From Alphaproteobacteria bacterium (GTDB taxonomy: Bacteria; Pseudomonadota; Alphaproteobacteria; CAAGCB01; CAG-977), in NCBI GenBank assembly GCA_024407875.1, contig JAKSVT010000013.1, positions 1 through 56,692 of the forward strand: DNA of 56,692 nt, given 5' to 3'. The position numbers were made by a program, and so were the translations under genes. Below, in pieces: positions 27,477 to 38,078 of this stretch; the stretch's first letter is position 1, and the number at the start of each line of letters is the position of its first letter. The notes beneath the pieces were generated by a model. It saw nothing but the letters and a program-made list of their open reading frames with translations, searched no databases and had not been told where the DNA came from.

Positions 27477-28418
27477 TTAAAAATCTAATTCTTCAATTTT
27501 ATTTTTAAAATCAACTTCAAAATCTCTTAAAGCCTCATCAAATGCTTGTGCTTCATTTATACCTGCACCATCATAGGTTTCATCTAAAACATCATTAGTT
27601 GATCCATTAGAATTTAAAATATGTAATGAAATAACATATTGATATTTTACCATACCCTTAATTGAGAAAGGCAATTGAGTTTTATTAACTTCAACCGTTA
27701 AAACTCTACCTTCTGCCTGAGATTTTACGAATGTATAACCTTGTTCACGCATTACATTCTTTACAGAAGCTTCAGCTTTTTTATTCGTAGAACCAATTAA
27801 TTTTACAAATATATTTGTTTTACCAATTTTAGCTTTTGCATTTTTGAATACTTGTTCGTAAGAAATTTTAGAACTAATAGAACTTCCTGTTAAAACAATA
27901 TACTGTTGATTTAATGAAAAACGTTGTTCATATAATCTTTTAACCTTAGATGCTGAAGAAGCACTATTATCAGTTAATAATTGTTCCATTTTTTCATCAG
28001 TATCATCAATTTGTTCACGAACAATCTTTGCTGATTTGTCTTTATCTAAAACAGCAAAAGAATAATATTGTCCATCAGCTTTGAAACGTTCAACTATTTC
28101 AACAGTATTTAAAGTTGCTTGAACACTTTCTTTTAAAGCATCTTTCATAGAAGATTTAACTATATCATCCTCTTGACTTAACGTTGAAGAAAATGTTGAA
28201 TTTACTTTCGTTTCAAATATTTTTGCAATACTTGATCTAGCATCAGCATCAGCTACGCGTTCACTAGAGCCTGAACCACTAGCACAAAATTCACTATTTT
28301 GACAATTAGATTGTGGCTTATTAACCCAATTAGGAACAGAAGACACGTTAACAGAAGAACATGCTGTTAACGCGCCTAAAAGTCCTGTGGTCAATAATAA
28401 ATTGACACTCTTTTTCAT
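27477..28418 (-). CDS. LPP20-family-like lipoprotein
   Basis: 313 residues. Lipobox LTAC gives Cys20. The mature start VPNWVNKPQ followed by ASGSGSSERVADADARSSIAKIFETKV is the LPP20 pattern: a Trp-x-x-x-Pro segment, then a helix of a domain that often depends on Ala-rich packing. The C-terminal half has a second alpha/beta unit. It starts 5 bases after the upstream lipoprotein gene, so the two are cotranscribed. LPP20 proteins occur with LpoB-like and flagellar outer-membrane lipoproteins; the specific role here is unknown. Confidence 0.65.
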   Translation of the reverse strand: MKKSVNLLLTTGLLGALTACSSVNVSSVPNWVNKPQSNCQNSEFCASGSGSSERVADADARSSIAKIFETKVNSTFSSTLSQEDDIVKSSMKDALKESVQATLNTVEIVERFKADGQYYSFAVLDKDKSAKIVREQIDDTDEKMEQLLTDNSASSASKVKRLYEQRFSLNQQYIVLTGSSISSKISYEQVFKNAKAKIGKTNIFVKLIGSTNKKAEASVKNVMREQGYTFVKSQAEGRVLTVEVNKTQLPFSIKGMVKYQYVISLHILNSNGSTNDVLDETYDGAGINEAQAFDEALRDFEVDFKNKIEELDF

Positions 28419-28423
28419 TTTAA

Positions 28424-29044
28424 TTATTCACCAGCTTTAACTTCTTTAACTTCTTCATTAATAGCTTGTTCTAATTTTTTAACATCTAAATCTAAAGCTT
28501 TATAAGAGTTTGTTTTGTATTTAGAAATAGCTTCAGCTAAATTTTCATTAGACAAACGAACTACAACATTACATTTAAATCCTGTATAGTCCTTTTCTGC
28601 ACCTAATTCTTGTTTATAGCGACGTTTTTCCCAATATTTATTTATAACAGAAACTCCATGTAATCTTGTTTTTACATCTTGTGTTAAAACTTCTTTAGCT
28701 TTTGTATTTACTTTATCATCAGCTTCTACTTTTTCACCTGAAGATTCTTGGATTTCTTGATATTTATCTAAAATCTCTTGTGCAATTTCAGATGCAATTT
28801 TACCTGTTGCACGTGTTTCAGCTGCCTTTAAGCATAAACGTTGATTCAAATTTGTTGCATCATCTACAAAATAACGATGTGTTGTTTTGCTTCCTGAACC
28901 ATCATCTGCTTTATATGCATTTTCTTGAGTAATCCATTTAGGAGCTTTTTCATGTGAAGCGTTAACAACTTCATAATCTGGCTTAAATGTTGAACATGCT
29001 GATGTTAATGCAGCTAAAGCTAAGACAGAATAAATTTTTTTCAT
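28424..29044 (-). CDS. Lipoprotein, probable LPP20-like partner
   Basis: 206 residues with LTSAC giving Cys17. The mature part starts with a Trp-containing segment (APKWITQ) and a long helix with ETRATGKIASEIAQEIL, reminiscent of the LPP20-like protein downstream, so the two may be distant paralogs. A C-terminal charged helix ends the protein. It is first of a two-gene operon. Function not recognised. Confidence 0.65.
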   Translation of the reverse strand: MKKIYSVLALAALTSACSTFKPDYEVVNASHEKAPKWITQENAYKADDGSGSKTTHRYFVDDATNLNQRLCLKAAETRATGKIASEIAQEILDKYQEIQESSGEKVEADDKVNTKAKEVLTQDVKTRLHGVSVINKYWEKRRYKQELGAEKDYTGFKCNVVVRLSNENLAEAISKYKTNSYKALDLDVKKLEQAINEEVKEVKAGE

Positions 29045-29194
29045 TTATATTTTCCTTTCAATAATAAAAAATAACTTTTCATTAGTGTGGTATTTTACCA
29101 TAAAAAATAGTTTTTTTCAAAAAAAATTTAAATTTTAAAAACTTGAATTTAAAGGAAAAAAGATACTTTCGAACTCTTGATTTTCGATTATTTT

Positions 29195-29203
29195 TGATAT
29201 AAA
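29195..29203 (+). promoter_or_regulatory. Extended -10 promoter of def-fmt-truA
   Basis: TG-A-TATAAA at 29195-29203 forms an extended -10. A TTGATT lies 15 bases further upstream, shorter than ideal. The predicted start near 29210 leaves a leader of about 33 bases. Confidence 0.5.
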
Positions 29204-29242
29204 TTGCCCAGCAAAAGAAGATATAAAAAAACGGAGTTAATA

Positions 29243-29746
29243 ATGGCTATTTTACCTATTTTAGTTGTACCAAATCCTATTCTTAAGAAAAAATGTACTG
29301 AAATAAAAGATATCAATGACGAAATTAGAAAAAATTTAGATGATATGTTAGAAACAATGTACGATGCTCCTGGGATTGGTTTGGCAGGACCTCAAGTTGG
29401 TATTACAAAAAGAATGGTCGTTATTGATGTTTCAAAAGATGATGAAGCTAAACATCCATTAAAAATGATAAATCCAAAAATAGTTAATGAATCTGAAGAT
29501 GGCGTTGAATATGAAGAAGGATGTTTATCTGTTCCTGGTCAATATGCAACAGTTGAAAGAAGTGCGGAAGTTGATGTTGAATATCTAGATGAAAATGGTA
29601 AAGAACAAAAATTGCATGCTGACGGTTTATTAGCCATTTGCATTCAACATGAATTAGATCATTTAGATGGTGTTGTTTTCATTGATTATTTATCAAGACT
29701 AAAACGCAATATGATTATTAAAAAAGTTCAAAAAGGTACAAAATAA
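29243..29746 (+). CDS. def: Peptide deformylase
   Basis: 167 residues from ATG 29243, which has CGGAG 8 bases upstream; a TTG-initiated extension to 29204 has no ribosome site. All three motifs are present: GIGLAGPQVG, EGCLSVP with the metal-ligand Cys, and QHELDHLDGV with the two His ligands and catalytic Glu. It removes the N-formyl group from new proteins. It is followed by fmt at 11 bases, the classical pair of formylation and deformylation enzymes. Confidence 0.97.
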   Translation: MAILPILVVPNPILKKKCTEIKDINDEIRKNLDDMLETMYDAPGIGLAGPQVGITKRMVVIDVSKDDEAKHPLKMINPKIVNESEDGVEYEEGCLSVPGQYATVERSAEVDVEYLDENGKEQKLHADGLLAICIQHELDHLDGVVFIDYLSRLKRNMIIKKVQKGTK

Positions 29747-29757
29747 GGAGGCAACTA

Positions 29758-30669
29758 ATGAAAATTGTATTTATGGGAACTCCTGATTTTGCAGTAGAAC
29801 CTTTAAAAGCATTATTATCAAAACATGATGTCATTGCTGTTTATACCCAGCCTCCACGTCCAAGTGGCAGAGGACATCAAATTCAAAAAACTCCTGTTCA
29901 TCAATATGCTGAAGAACATGGAATTCCTGTTTATTGTCCAGCTACATTAAAACCTCAAGAAGAAAAAGATAAATTTAAAGCATTAAATGCAGATGTAGCT
30001 GTTGTTGCTGCTTATGGATTACTCTTACCAAGAGCATGTTTAGAAGCTTTTCCTCATGGATGTTTAAACATTCATGGTTCAATTTTACCAAGATGGCGTG
30101 GAGCTGCTCCTATTCAACGTTCTATTATGGCAGGTGACAAAGAAAGTGGTGTTACATTAATGCAAATGGATGTTGGAATGGACACTGGAGATATGCTTTT
30201 GGTTAAGAAAACTCCAATTACTAAAACAACAACATCTGAATCTTTATATGAAACATTATCAAAATTGGGAGCAGAATTAGTTATTGAGGGATTAGATCTT
30301 CTTGAACAAGGAAGATTAATTGCAAAAAAACAACCTGAAGAAGGTGTAACACACGCTGCTAAAATCGAAAAATCTGAAGGTCTAATTAATTGGAATTTAG
30401 ATGCAGAAGAATTAGATTGTATTCGTAGAGGATTATTTCCTTGGCCAGGAATGTGGTTTATGCATGGAGAAGAACGCATTGCTGTTTTAGATGCTGAACC
30501 TGTTGAATTAGATAATAATATTCTGGCAGGCACGGTTTGTGAAAATTTAGTAATCGCATGCAAAACCGGCGGTTTAAAACTAAAAACTTTACGAAGAGAT
30601 GGTAAAAAAGCAGTAAGCGCTGAAGATTTCTTACGCGGATATAATTTACCAATTGGAACAAAACTTTAA
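29758..30669 (+). CDS. fmt: Methionyl-tRNA formyltransferase
   Basis: 303 residues. The N-terminal formyltransferase domain has MGTPDFAV at the start and NIHGSILPRWRGAAPI with the catalytic Asn and His and the SLLP-type loop (here SILP). MDVGMDTGDML carries the catalytic Asp. The C-terminal OB-like tRNA-binding domain completes the usual length. It uses 10-formyl-THF to formylate Met-tRNA for initiation. AGGAGG precedes the start. It overlaps truA by one base. Confidence 0.97.
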   Translation: MKIVFMGTPDFAVEPLKALLSKHDVIAVYTQPPRPSGRGHQIQKTPVHQYAEEHGIPVYCPATLKPQEEKDKFKALNADVAVVAAYGLLLPRACLEAFPHGCLNIHGSILPRWRGAAPIQRSIMAGDKESGVTLMQMDVGMDTGDMLLVKKTPITKTTTSESLYETLSKLGAELVIEGLDLLEQGRLIAKKQPEEGVTHAAKIEKSEGLINWNLDAEELDCIRRGLFPWPGMWFMHGEERIAVLDAEPVELDNNILAGTVCENLVIACKTGGLKLKTLRRDGKKAVSAEDFLRGYNLPIGTKL

Positions 30670-31406
30670 TGCCTCGTTATAAAATTACAATTGAATATGA
30701 TGGAACAAATTATTCTGGTTGGCAACGACAAGAAAAAGACCCTTCTATTCAAGAAGAAATCGAAAAAGCTGCAGTAAATTTTTTGCATCATGAAATAACA
30801 TTAACAGGAGCAGGAAGAACTGACGCTGGTGTTCACGCATTAGGTCAGGTAGCTAGTTTCGATACAGATAAAGAATTTACAAATTTTGCATTATGTTCTG
30901 CTTTCAATGCATGGCTAAAACCTCAGCCTATTGTTGTAATTGATGCTCAAAAAGTTGATGATGACTTTTCTGCAAGATTTAGTGCTATTGAACGTAGTTA
31001 TATCTATAAAATTTTAAATAGAAAATTTAGACCTGCTTTAATGGAAAACAGATGCTGGCATGTTCCTCAAGAATTAGATGTTGATGCTATGAGAGATAGT
31101 GCACAAATTTTTCTTGGAAAACATGACTTTACATCTTTTAGAGCTGCAGCATGCCAAGCAAAGTCCCCTATTCGCACGTTAGATGAGTTTACAATAACAA
31201 AAGAAAATGACATGATTTTATTTCATTTAAGAGCAAAATCATTTTTACATCATCAAGTACGTAATTTAGTAGGAACATTAAAACTAGTTGGCGAACATAC
31301 TTGGACTAAACAAGATGTTCAAAATGCTTTAGATGCAAAAGATAGAAAAGCCGCAGGACCTACAGCACCTGCTTGTGGTTTATATTTCGAAAAGGTTTTA
31401 TATTAA
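30669..31406 (+). CDS. truA: tRNA pseudouridine(38-40) synthase TruA
   Basis: 245 residues, normal length. YDGTNYSGWQRQ opens the fold and GRTDAGVHALGQV carries the catalytic Asp. SFLHHQVRNLVGTL near the end is the conserved C-terminal motif. The ATG shares its first base with the fmt stop, implying coupled translation of the def-fmt-truA set. Confidence 0.97.
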   Translation: MPRYKITIEYDGTNYSGWQRQEKDPSIQEEIEKAAVNFLHHEITLTGAGRTDAGVHALGQVASFDTDKEFTNFALCSAFNAWLKPQPIVVIDAQKVDDDFSARFSAIERSYIYKILNRKFRPALMENRCWHVPQELDVDAMRDSAQIFLGKHDFTSFRAAACQAKSPIRTLDEFTITKENDMILFHLRAKSFLHHQVRNLVGTLKLVGEHTWTKQDVQNALDAKDRKAAGPTAPACGLYFEKVLY

Positions 31407-31481
31407 CAAATTTTACTTTTTATTAAACTTAATCATGTATCATCCCCGAAGTTATTTATCATAACCTAAAGGGAAAAAATC

Positions 31482-32342
31482 ATGAAAAAATTATTTGCTC
31501 TAGTATTAGGAGCTGTTTTTGGTTTTAGTAGCATCGCTCAAGCTCAAGAAGCTTCAGGAAGCACATTAAAAGCAAATTTCCGTCGTGTTGGATTAGAATA
31601 TTCTCAAAAATCTATTAACCATGCAAGAGAAAACGAAGGTGTTTCAGATTCTGAATTCACAGCAGACGATGAAGAAAAAACAAAAGGTGTTTTTGACTTT
31701 GTATTAGAAAGAAATGCTTCAGATTGGACATGGAATAACGGCGTTTACGCTGAATATGAAGAAACAAAAACTGAAGATAAAGAAGATCATCACAAAACAA
31801 AAGTAACATCTGCAGATAAAATCTTATTATCATCAGATTATAACTATAAACTTTGGAAAACTGCTGATTACTCAGTTGGTCCAACCGCAATTGTTGAATA
31901 CCAAACAAAATTCAAAGATTCTGCAGCTTCTCCTCGCTCAAAAATAATTCGTTTTAAAGCTGGCTTTAAGTTATTTGATCATGAAGTTATTAAAGAACTT
32001 TATTTAGTAGGCGTAGGTGAACATGATATGACACATCATGATCATGTTTCTAAAACAGCTTGGGAAGCTGGTTGGCGTTTAGAAAAGAAAGTTCGTGAAA
32101 ACGTAGTAGCATCAACAGATGGCTTCTATCGTCGCTACACATCTTTCAGTTCATATAACGCATATGACTACCGTTATGAATTGAAAGCAAATGCATACCT
32201 TGATGCAAACATTACAGACACAATGAGCATTGGTCCATACGCATCATATCACCGTATTCACGCACGTGGAATTTCCAAATACGGTTCAAACTTCACAGTT
32301 GGTGTAGCATTAACATTTAAAAACATTTACGACGTTAATTAA
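31482..32342 (+). CDS. Outer-membrane beta-barrel protein
   Basis: 286 residues. The signal peptide ends at AQAQ (about residue 22). The rest alternates polar and aromatic residues in strands of about ten with acidic turns (TKTEDKEDHHKTK), and ends with VGVALTFKNIYDVN. This fits a small barrel of about ten to twelve strands. Three or more His pairs lie in predicted loops (EDHHK, MTHHDH), which might bind metal. AAAGGGAAAA is the ribosome site. It belongs to no porin family I can name with confidence. mscL follows by 18 bases. Confidence 0.65.
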   Translation: MKKLFALVLGAVFGFSSIAQAQEASGSTLKANFRRVGLEYSQKSINHARENEGVSDSEFTADDEEKTKGVFDFVLERNASDWTWNNGVYAEYEETKTEDKEDHHKTKVTSADKILLSSDYNYKLWKTADYSVGPTAIVEYQTKFKDSAASPRSKIIRFKAGFKLFDHEVIKELYLVGVGEHDMTHHDHVSKTAWEAGWRLEKKVRENVVASTDGFYRRYTSFSSYNAYDYRYELKANAYLDANITDTMSIGPYASYHRIHARGISKYGSNFTVGVALTFKNIYDVN

Positions 32343-32360
32343 TTATAAGGAATATTTATT

Positions 32361-32837
32361 ATGATTAAGAATTTTATTTTAGAATTCAAAAAATTTGCTA
32401 TGCGTGGCAATGTCATGGACATGGCAGTTGGTATCATTATAGGTTCTGCTTTCACAAAGATTGTTGACTCATTAGTTAAAGATATTTTAATGCCTCCTTT
32501 AGGTATTTTAATGGGTAAAATTGACTTTGCTAACTTATACATTACATTACGCCCTGGTAATGTAGCAGGCCCTTATGCTTCATTAGATGCAGCTAAAGCA
32601 GCTGGTGCTGTAACATGGAATTTAGGCTTCTTTATTAATGCAATAATCAGCTTTGTTATTGTTGCTTTCGCAGTATTTTTATTGATTAAAGCAATGAACT
32701 TACTTCAAGCTAAATTTGAAGATAAGAAAAAAGACGAAGCCCCTGCAGCTCCAACAACAAAAGTTTGCCCATATTGCAAATCTGAAATCGCAATTGATGC
32801 TACAAAATGCCCACATTGCACTTCTGATTTAAAATAA
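32361..32837 (+). CDS. mscL: Large-conductance mechanosensitive channel with C-terminal zinc ribbon
   Basis: 158 residues. The MscL core has the N-terminal amphipathic helix ([27 protein letters not shown]), the first membrane helix, an extracellular loop and a second helix ([20 protein letters not shown]). A Lys/Ala/Pro linker leads to a zinc ribbon: [18 protein letters not shown]. The channel opens under membrane tension and releases solutes in osmotic downshock. Cytoplasmic zinc ribbons occur on MscL proteins of several bacterial groups and probably replace the helical bundle cap. Confidence 0.95.
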   Translation: MIKNFILEFKKFAMRGNVMDMAVGIIIGSAFTKIVDSLVKDILMPPLGILMGKIDFANLYITLRPGNVAGPYASLDAAKAAGAVTWNLGFFINAIISFVIVAFAVFLLIKAMNLLQAKFEDKKKDEAPAAPTTKVCPYCKSEIAIDATKCPHCTSDLK

Positions 32838-32854
32838 CTTTTTGATTAACTATT

Positions 32855-32893
32855 AAAAATAACGTCCTTTAAAATTTAAAGGACGTTATTTTT
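32855..32893. terminator. Terminator between mscL and rlmH
   Basis: A 19-bp stem built on AACGTCCTTT / AAAGGACGTT with flanking A- and T-runs (32855-32873 pairs with 32875-32893). It acts for both convergent genes. Confidence 0.92.
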
Positions 32894-33350
32894 ATATCTT
32901 ATGATATGGATGACCATCTAAAATAGATTTTGCTCTATATATTTGCTCTGTTAACATCGCTCTAGCTAAAAAATGAGGCCATGTCATCTGTCCAAATGCT
33001 AATAACATATTGGCTTTTTTTCTTGTTTCATCATTATGCCCAAAAGCGCCTCCAATTAAGAAAGCAACCGTACTGACACCTTCTGATTCCCATTTCCCCA
33101 TAATTTTAGCAAAATCAGGAGAAGACATTATTTTACCACGCTCATCCAAAGCTACTATTTTTGCCCCAGATGGAATAGCTGATAAAAGCATCTCCCCTTC
33201 TCTTTTCTTATGCTCATCATCTGTGCCAGCTTTTTTATCTTCAAATTCTTTTATAACAACAGGCCATTTAGTTTGTTTGACATATTTATCAATTAAAGCT
33301 GTTTCAGGACCTGGTTTTATTTTGCCAATTGCACAGATCATAATTTGCAT
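32892..33350 (-). CDS. rlmH: 23S rRNA pseudouridine-1915 N3-methyltransferase RlmH
   Basis: 152 residues of the SPOUT family. FLIGGAFGHNDE is the SAM-binding knot motif and the C-terminus QIYRAKSILDGHPYHK is the conserved catalytic tail. VALDERGK is a further family signature. It starts 6 bases after the rsfS stop; the two genes are neighbours in most alphaproteobacteria. Confidence 0.96.
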   Translation of the reverse strand: MQIMICAIGKIKPGPETALIDKYVKQTKWPVVIKEFEDKKAGTDDEHKKREGEMLLSAIPSGAKIVALDERGKIMSSPDFAKIMGKWESEGVSTVAFLIGGAFGHNDETRKKANMLLAFGQMTWPHFLARAMLTEQIYRAKSILDGHPYHKI

Positions 33351-33356
33351 AAGAAA

Positions 33357-33851
33357 TTAGCTCCACAATTCTTCAATGCGGTACATATCACGTTTTTCTT
33401 CTGTAAAGATGTGAATAATAACATCACCTGCATCTACAATCACCCAATCGCCAACATCTTCACCTTCTATTTGAGAAGAAATACCTGTTTTTTTCAAAAC
33501 TAATTGTACTTGTTCTGCTAAAGCACAAACATGACGAGGAGCTCTACCTGTAGCTACTACGATATAATCAGCTAAAGAAGATTTACCAACTAAGTCTAAT
33601 ACAACTACTTTTTCACCTTTGCCATCTTCAATAATCTTTTTGATTAAATCTGTCATAGCATTAGCTTTAGCACCACTTTTTACAACTTTTTTCTTTGTTG
33701 TAGTTTTTGCTTCGCTTTTTTTAGCAACTGCCTTAGTAGTAGCTTTTTTAGCTGTTGTTTTACAAGTTTTCTTTTCACTAGCAACTTTTTTTGTTGTTGT
33801 CTTTTTAGCTGTACTTGTTTTTACTGTTTTCTTTTTTGTTTCTTCTGCCAT
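33357..33851 (-). CDS. rsfS: Ribosomal silencing factor RsfS with histone-like N-terminal tail
   Basis: 164 residues. The C-terminal 100 residues are a standard RsfS domain (KGEKVVVLDLVGKSSLADYIVVATG, DWVIVDAGDVIIHIF, YRIEELW), which blocks subunit joining by binding L14. The first 62 residues are a Lys/Thr/Ala tail with TAKK-, TTKK- and KKAT-type repeats like histone H1. CGGAG sits 8 bases before the first ATG, while the internal ATG near residue 66 has no good site, so the tail is probably made. Normal RsfS is 105-120 residues. Confidence 0.93.
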   Translation of the reverse strand: MAEETKKKTVKTSTAKKTTTKKVASEKKTCKTTAKKATTKAVAKKSEAKTTTKKKVVKSGAKANAMTDLIKKIIEDGKGEKVVVLDLVGKSSLADYIVVATGRAPRHVCALAEQVQLVLKKTGISSQIEGEDVGDWVIVDAGDVIIHIFTEEKRDMYRIEELWS

Positions 33852-33866
33852 CTTTATTCTCCGAAA

Positions 33867-35120
33867 TTATGGTCTAATTTGACCATTACCTAAAACTTTA
33901 TATTTGAATGTTGTTAATTGCTCTAAACCAATTGGACCTCTCGCATGCAAACGTCCTGTTGCGATGCCTATTTCTGCCCCCATACCGAACTCACCACCAT
34001 CACAGAATTGTGTAGAAGCATTATGCATAACAACTGCACTATCAACTCTTGATAAAAATTCATTTGCAGCATCTTCATTTGTAGCTAAAATTGCTTCTGT
34101 ATGATGAGAACTATGTTTAGCAATATGCTCAATAGCTTCATTTATATTCTCTACAACCTTAATAGAAACTATTGGAGCTAAATATTCTGTATCCCAATCT
34201 TCGTCAATAGCAGGAATAACACGAGCATCTAAATTTTGAACTATTTCATCTCCACGAACTTCACAATTATGTTCTAATAAATCTAAAACAACTGGAGCTA
34301 AAATCTTATCTACAATTTCTCTATCTGCTAAAATTGTTTCTGTACAATTACATGTACCTGTTCTGCGTAATTTAGCATTTAAAATTACTTTTCTTGCCAT
34401 TTCTTTATCAGCTGATGCATGAATATATGTATGGCAAATTCCATTTAAATGTTTAAATAATGGGATTTTACTTTCATTAGTAATTCTTTCAATTAATGAT
34501 TTGCCTCCACGAGGAACAATTACATCAATATATTCATCCATTTGAAGCATTTCGCCAACTGCACTACGATCTGGAGTAGGAATTGATTGAATGCATTCTA
34601 CAGGTAATCCTGCAATAGCTAATCCTTGATGTAAAATTTGAGTTAATTTCATTGAAGAATTAAAACTATCTGATCCGCCTCTTAAAATTACTGCATTACC
34701 TGATTTAAAACACAACGCACCAGCATCAATTGTAACATTAGGGCGACTTTCATAAATAACACCAATTACACCTAATGGTGTTGAAGTTCTGCAAATTTTT
34801 AAACCATTTGGTCTTTCCCATGATGCTAAAACTCTATTTACAGGATCTGGTAATTCTGCAATTTGTTTTAGGCCATTAATCATTCCATCTATACGTTCTG
34901 GCGTTAACAATAATCTATCACGCATAGCATCAGAAGTGCCCGGCTTTAAATTCTTTATATCAATTTCATTAGCTGCCAAAACGGATTGTTTTTGACCATT
35001 TAAAATAGCAGCCATAGCTTTTAAAGCTGTGTTTTTTTGTTCTGTTGAAGCAACAGATAAATAACGTGCAGCTTCTTTTGCTTTTTTACATAAAGATAAA
35101 ACTTCAGATTCTTTATTCAT
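33867..35120 (-). CDS. proA: Gamma-glutamyl phosphate reductase ProA
   Basis: 417 residues, usual length. It reduces glutamyl-5-phosphate with NADPH in proline synthesis. Segments TPLGVIGVIYESRPNVTIDAG, LRGGSDSFNS and RRTGTCNCTET (with the catalytic Cys) are characteristic. It follows proB by 11 bases. The downstream gap to rsfS is only 15 bases, where nadD would be expected in many relatives. Confidence 0.97.
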   Translation of the reverse strand: MNKESEVLSLCKKAKEAARYLSVASTEQKNTALKAMAAILNGQKQSVLAANEIDIKNLKPGTSDAMRDRLLLTPERIDGMINGLKQIAELPDPVNRVLASWERPNGLKICRTSTPLGVIGVIYESRPNVTIDAGALCFKSGNAVILRGGSDSFNSSMKLTQILHQGLAIAGLPVECIQSIPTPDRSAVGEMLQMDEYIDVIVPRGGKSLIERITNESKIPLFKHLNGICHTYIHASADKEMARKVILNAKLRRTGTCNCTETILADREIVDKILAPVVLDLLEHNCEVRGDEIVQNLDARVIPAIDEDWDTEYLAPIVSIKVVENINEAIEHIAKHSSHHTEAILATNEDAANEFLSRVDSAVVMHNASTQFCDGGEFGMGAEIGIATGRLHARGPIGLEQLTTFKYKVLGNGQIRP

Positions 35121-35131
35121 ATTTTTTCCAA

Positions 35132-36249
35132 TTATTCTTCTGTGTATAAATTATCACGGTGAACTATTTCGTCAGCACCACGATATCCTAAAAGCTTTTC
35201 AATTTCAGCAGTTTTTTTGCCAATAATTTTTATAGCTTCAACTGAACTATAAGAGCATAATCCCTTACCTAATATTTTTCCATTTTCATCAGCTAAAGAT
35301 ACAGCCTCACCGTGCTCAAAATTACCTTTAACTTCTTTAATACCAGCAGGTAATAATGATTTTCCCAAAGCTAATGCTTTAACAGCTCCGCTATCTAAAA
35401 CCAAAGTTCCTCTTGGCTTAATAGACCCTGCAATCCATGCTTTTCTTGCACTAATTGGAGTTTCATCAGCTAAAAACCATGTACATTCATTTGTTTTTTC
35501 TAATCTAGAAAGAGGATATAACTCTGAGCCTAATGCTATAGCCATAATACAGCCAGCCTCAGTTGCAATTCTTGCTGCTAACAATTTAGTAGCCATACCA
35601 CCAGTACCCACACTAGATCCTGCACCATCAGCCATAGAATAAATTTCTGGGGTTAATTTTTCAACAACAGGAATTAATTTAGCATCAGGATTTGTACGAG
35701 GGTTTGCTGTATATAATCCCTTAATATCAGAAAAGATAACTAATACATCCGCACTTATCATTTGTGATATGCGAGCTGCTAATCTATCATTATCTCCTAC
35801 TTTAATTTCAGCCGTAGCTACTGTATCATTTTCATTAATAACAGGAACTACCCCCATCTCTAATAAAGTATTTAATGTATTTCTAGCATTAATATAACGT
35901 GTTCTATTTTCAGAATCTTCTAATGTTAATAAAACTTGAGCTGTTTTTAAATTACGTTCGCTTAAAACATCACTATAGATTTGACATAATTTAATTTGAC
36001 CAACAGAAGCTGCAGCTTGTTTTTGTTGTAAAGGTATTTTACCGCTTGGCAAACCTAATACATTTCTTCCTATAGCTCCTGCACCACTTGTCACAATGAC
36101 AACATTACGCCCCATATCTCTAAATGAGCGAATATCATCGGCCAAAGAATTAAGCCATGTGGATTTTACTTGACCAGTTTTTTCATTAACAATGGTTGAA
36201 GAACCAATTTTAATAACAATAGTTTTCGCTGTCTTTAAAATATTCTTCA

Positions 36250-36250
<1 letters not shown>
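35132..36250 (-). CDS. proB: Glutamate 5-kinase ProB
   Basis: 372 residues. The amino-acid kinase domain has VIKIGSSTI at the start, VTSGAGAIG and NENDTVATAEIKVGDND. The C-terminal PUA domain lies at about 275-360 (GTLVLDSGAVKALALGKSLLPAGI). It catalyses the first, proline-inhibited step of proline synthesis. The stop/start overlap with obgE is one base. Confidence 0.97.
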
Positions 36251-37281
<1,031 letters not shown>

Positions 37282-37366
37282 CTACCCACTTTTAGATATT
37301 TATAAAAACTAAAGGGGTAGGCTTAATAAACAAGCCCGCCCCCGAAATTCATTAAAACCGAAAGGT

Positions 37367-37618
37367 TTATTCTACAACAGAAACATAAACTCTGTCATCT
37401 GATTTACGTGTGAATTCTACACGACCTTCTGCTGTTGCAAAGATTGTGTGATCACGACCTAAACCTACGTTTTCACCTGTACGATACTTTGTACCGCGTT
37501 GACGAACAATGATATTTCCAGGAATAACTGGTTGTCCACCGGATTTCTTTAATCCTAAACGTTTGCTTTCAGAATCGCGTCCGTTTCTAGTGCTACCGCC
37601 TGCTTTTTTATGTGCCAT
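37367..37618 (-). CDS. rpmA: 50S ribosomal protein L27
   Basis: 83 residues. [20 protein letters not shown] is the universal N-terminus that reaches the peptidyl transferase centre, and [12 protein letters not shown] is the core motif. It is cotranscribed after rplU with a 17-base gap. Confidence 0.98.
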   Translation of the reverse strand: MAHKKAGGSTRNGRDSESKRLGLKKSGGQPVIPGNIIVRQRGTKYRTGENVGLGRDHTIFATAEGRVEFTRKSDDRVYVSVVE

Positions 37619-37635
37619 AGTTCAATCTCCTATTA

Positions 37636-37935
37636 TTAGCCAACAATCTCGTCAATTTTGACAATAGAGATGTATTGACGGTGACCGTTTTTACGACGAT
37701 ATCCTTGACGACGTTTCTTCTTGAAAACGATTACGGTATCATCACGTGTTTGTTTCAATACTGTTGCTGTAACTTTAGCACCAGCAATCATTGGGTTACC
37801 AATTTTTTCATCTAAAGCAAGCACGTTATCAAATGTCACAGTAGAACCAACCTCTGCGTTGAGTTTTTCAACTAGAATTTTGTCGTCTTTTGCGACTCTA
37901 TATTGCTTGCCGCCTGTTTTAATAACTGCGAACAT
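37636..37935 (-). CDS. rplU: 50S ribosomal protein L21
   Basis: 99 residues. [14 protein letters not shown] opens the protein and [17 protein letters not shown] is the basic rRNA-binding tail. It is the first gene of the rplU-rpmA-obgE-proB-proA-rsfS-rlmH set. AAGGTG is the ribosome site. Confidence 0.98.
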   Translation of the reverse strand: MFAVIKTGGKQYRVAKDDKILVEKLNAEVGSTVTFDNVLALDEKIGNPMIAGAKVTATVLKQTRDDTVIVFKKKRRQGYRRKNGHRQYISIVKIDEIVG

Positions 37936-38001
37936 TTTATCACCTTACAAAAAAATAAATAAAAATTGTTTACAAAGGCATTACTGCCACAAGTAAGCAT
38001 C

Positions 38002-38031
38002 CTTATATGCTATAAACATTAAATTTGTCAA
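38002..38031 (-). promoter_or_regulatory. Promoter and leader of rplU
   Basis: On the minus strand TTGACA (38031-38026) and TATAAG (38007-38002) are 18 bases apart. The leader of about 60 bases contains a GGCA-GTAA-TGCC hairpin followed by a T-rich stretch, a possible site for feedback by L21 or for attenuation. Confidence 0.65.
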
Positions 38032-38078
38032 TAATAATTTAATATATTCGCTAATTTTTATGACATTTTTAGCGCAAA

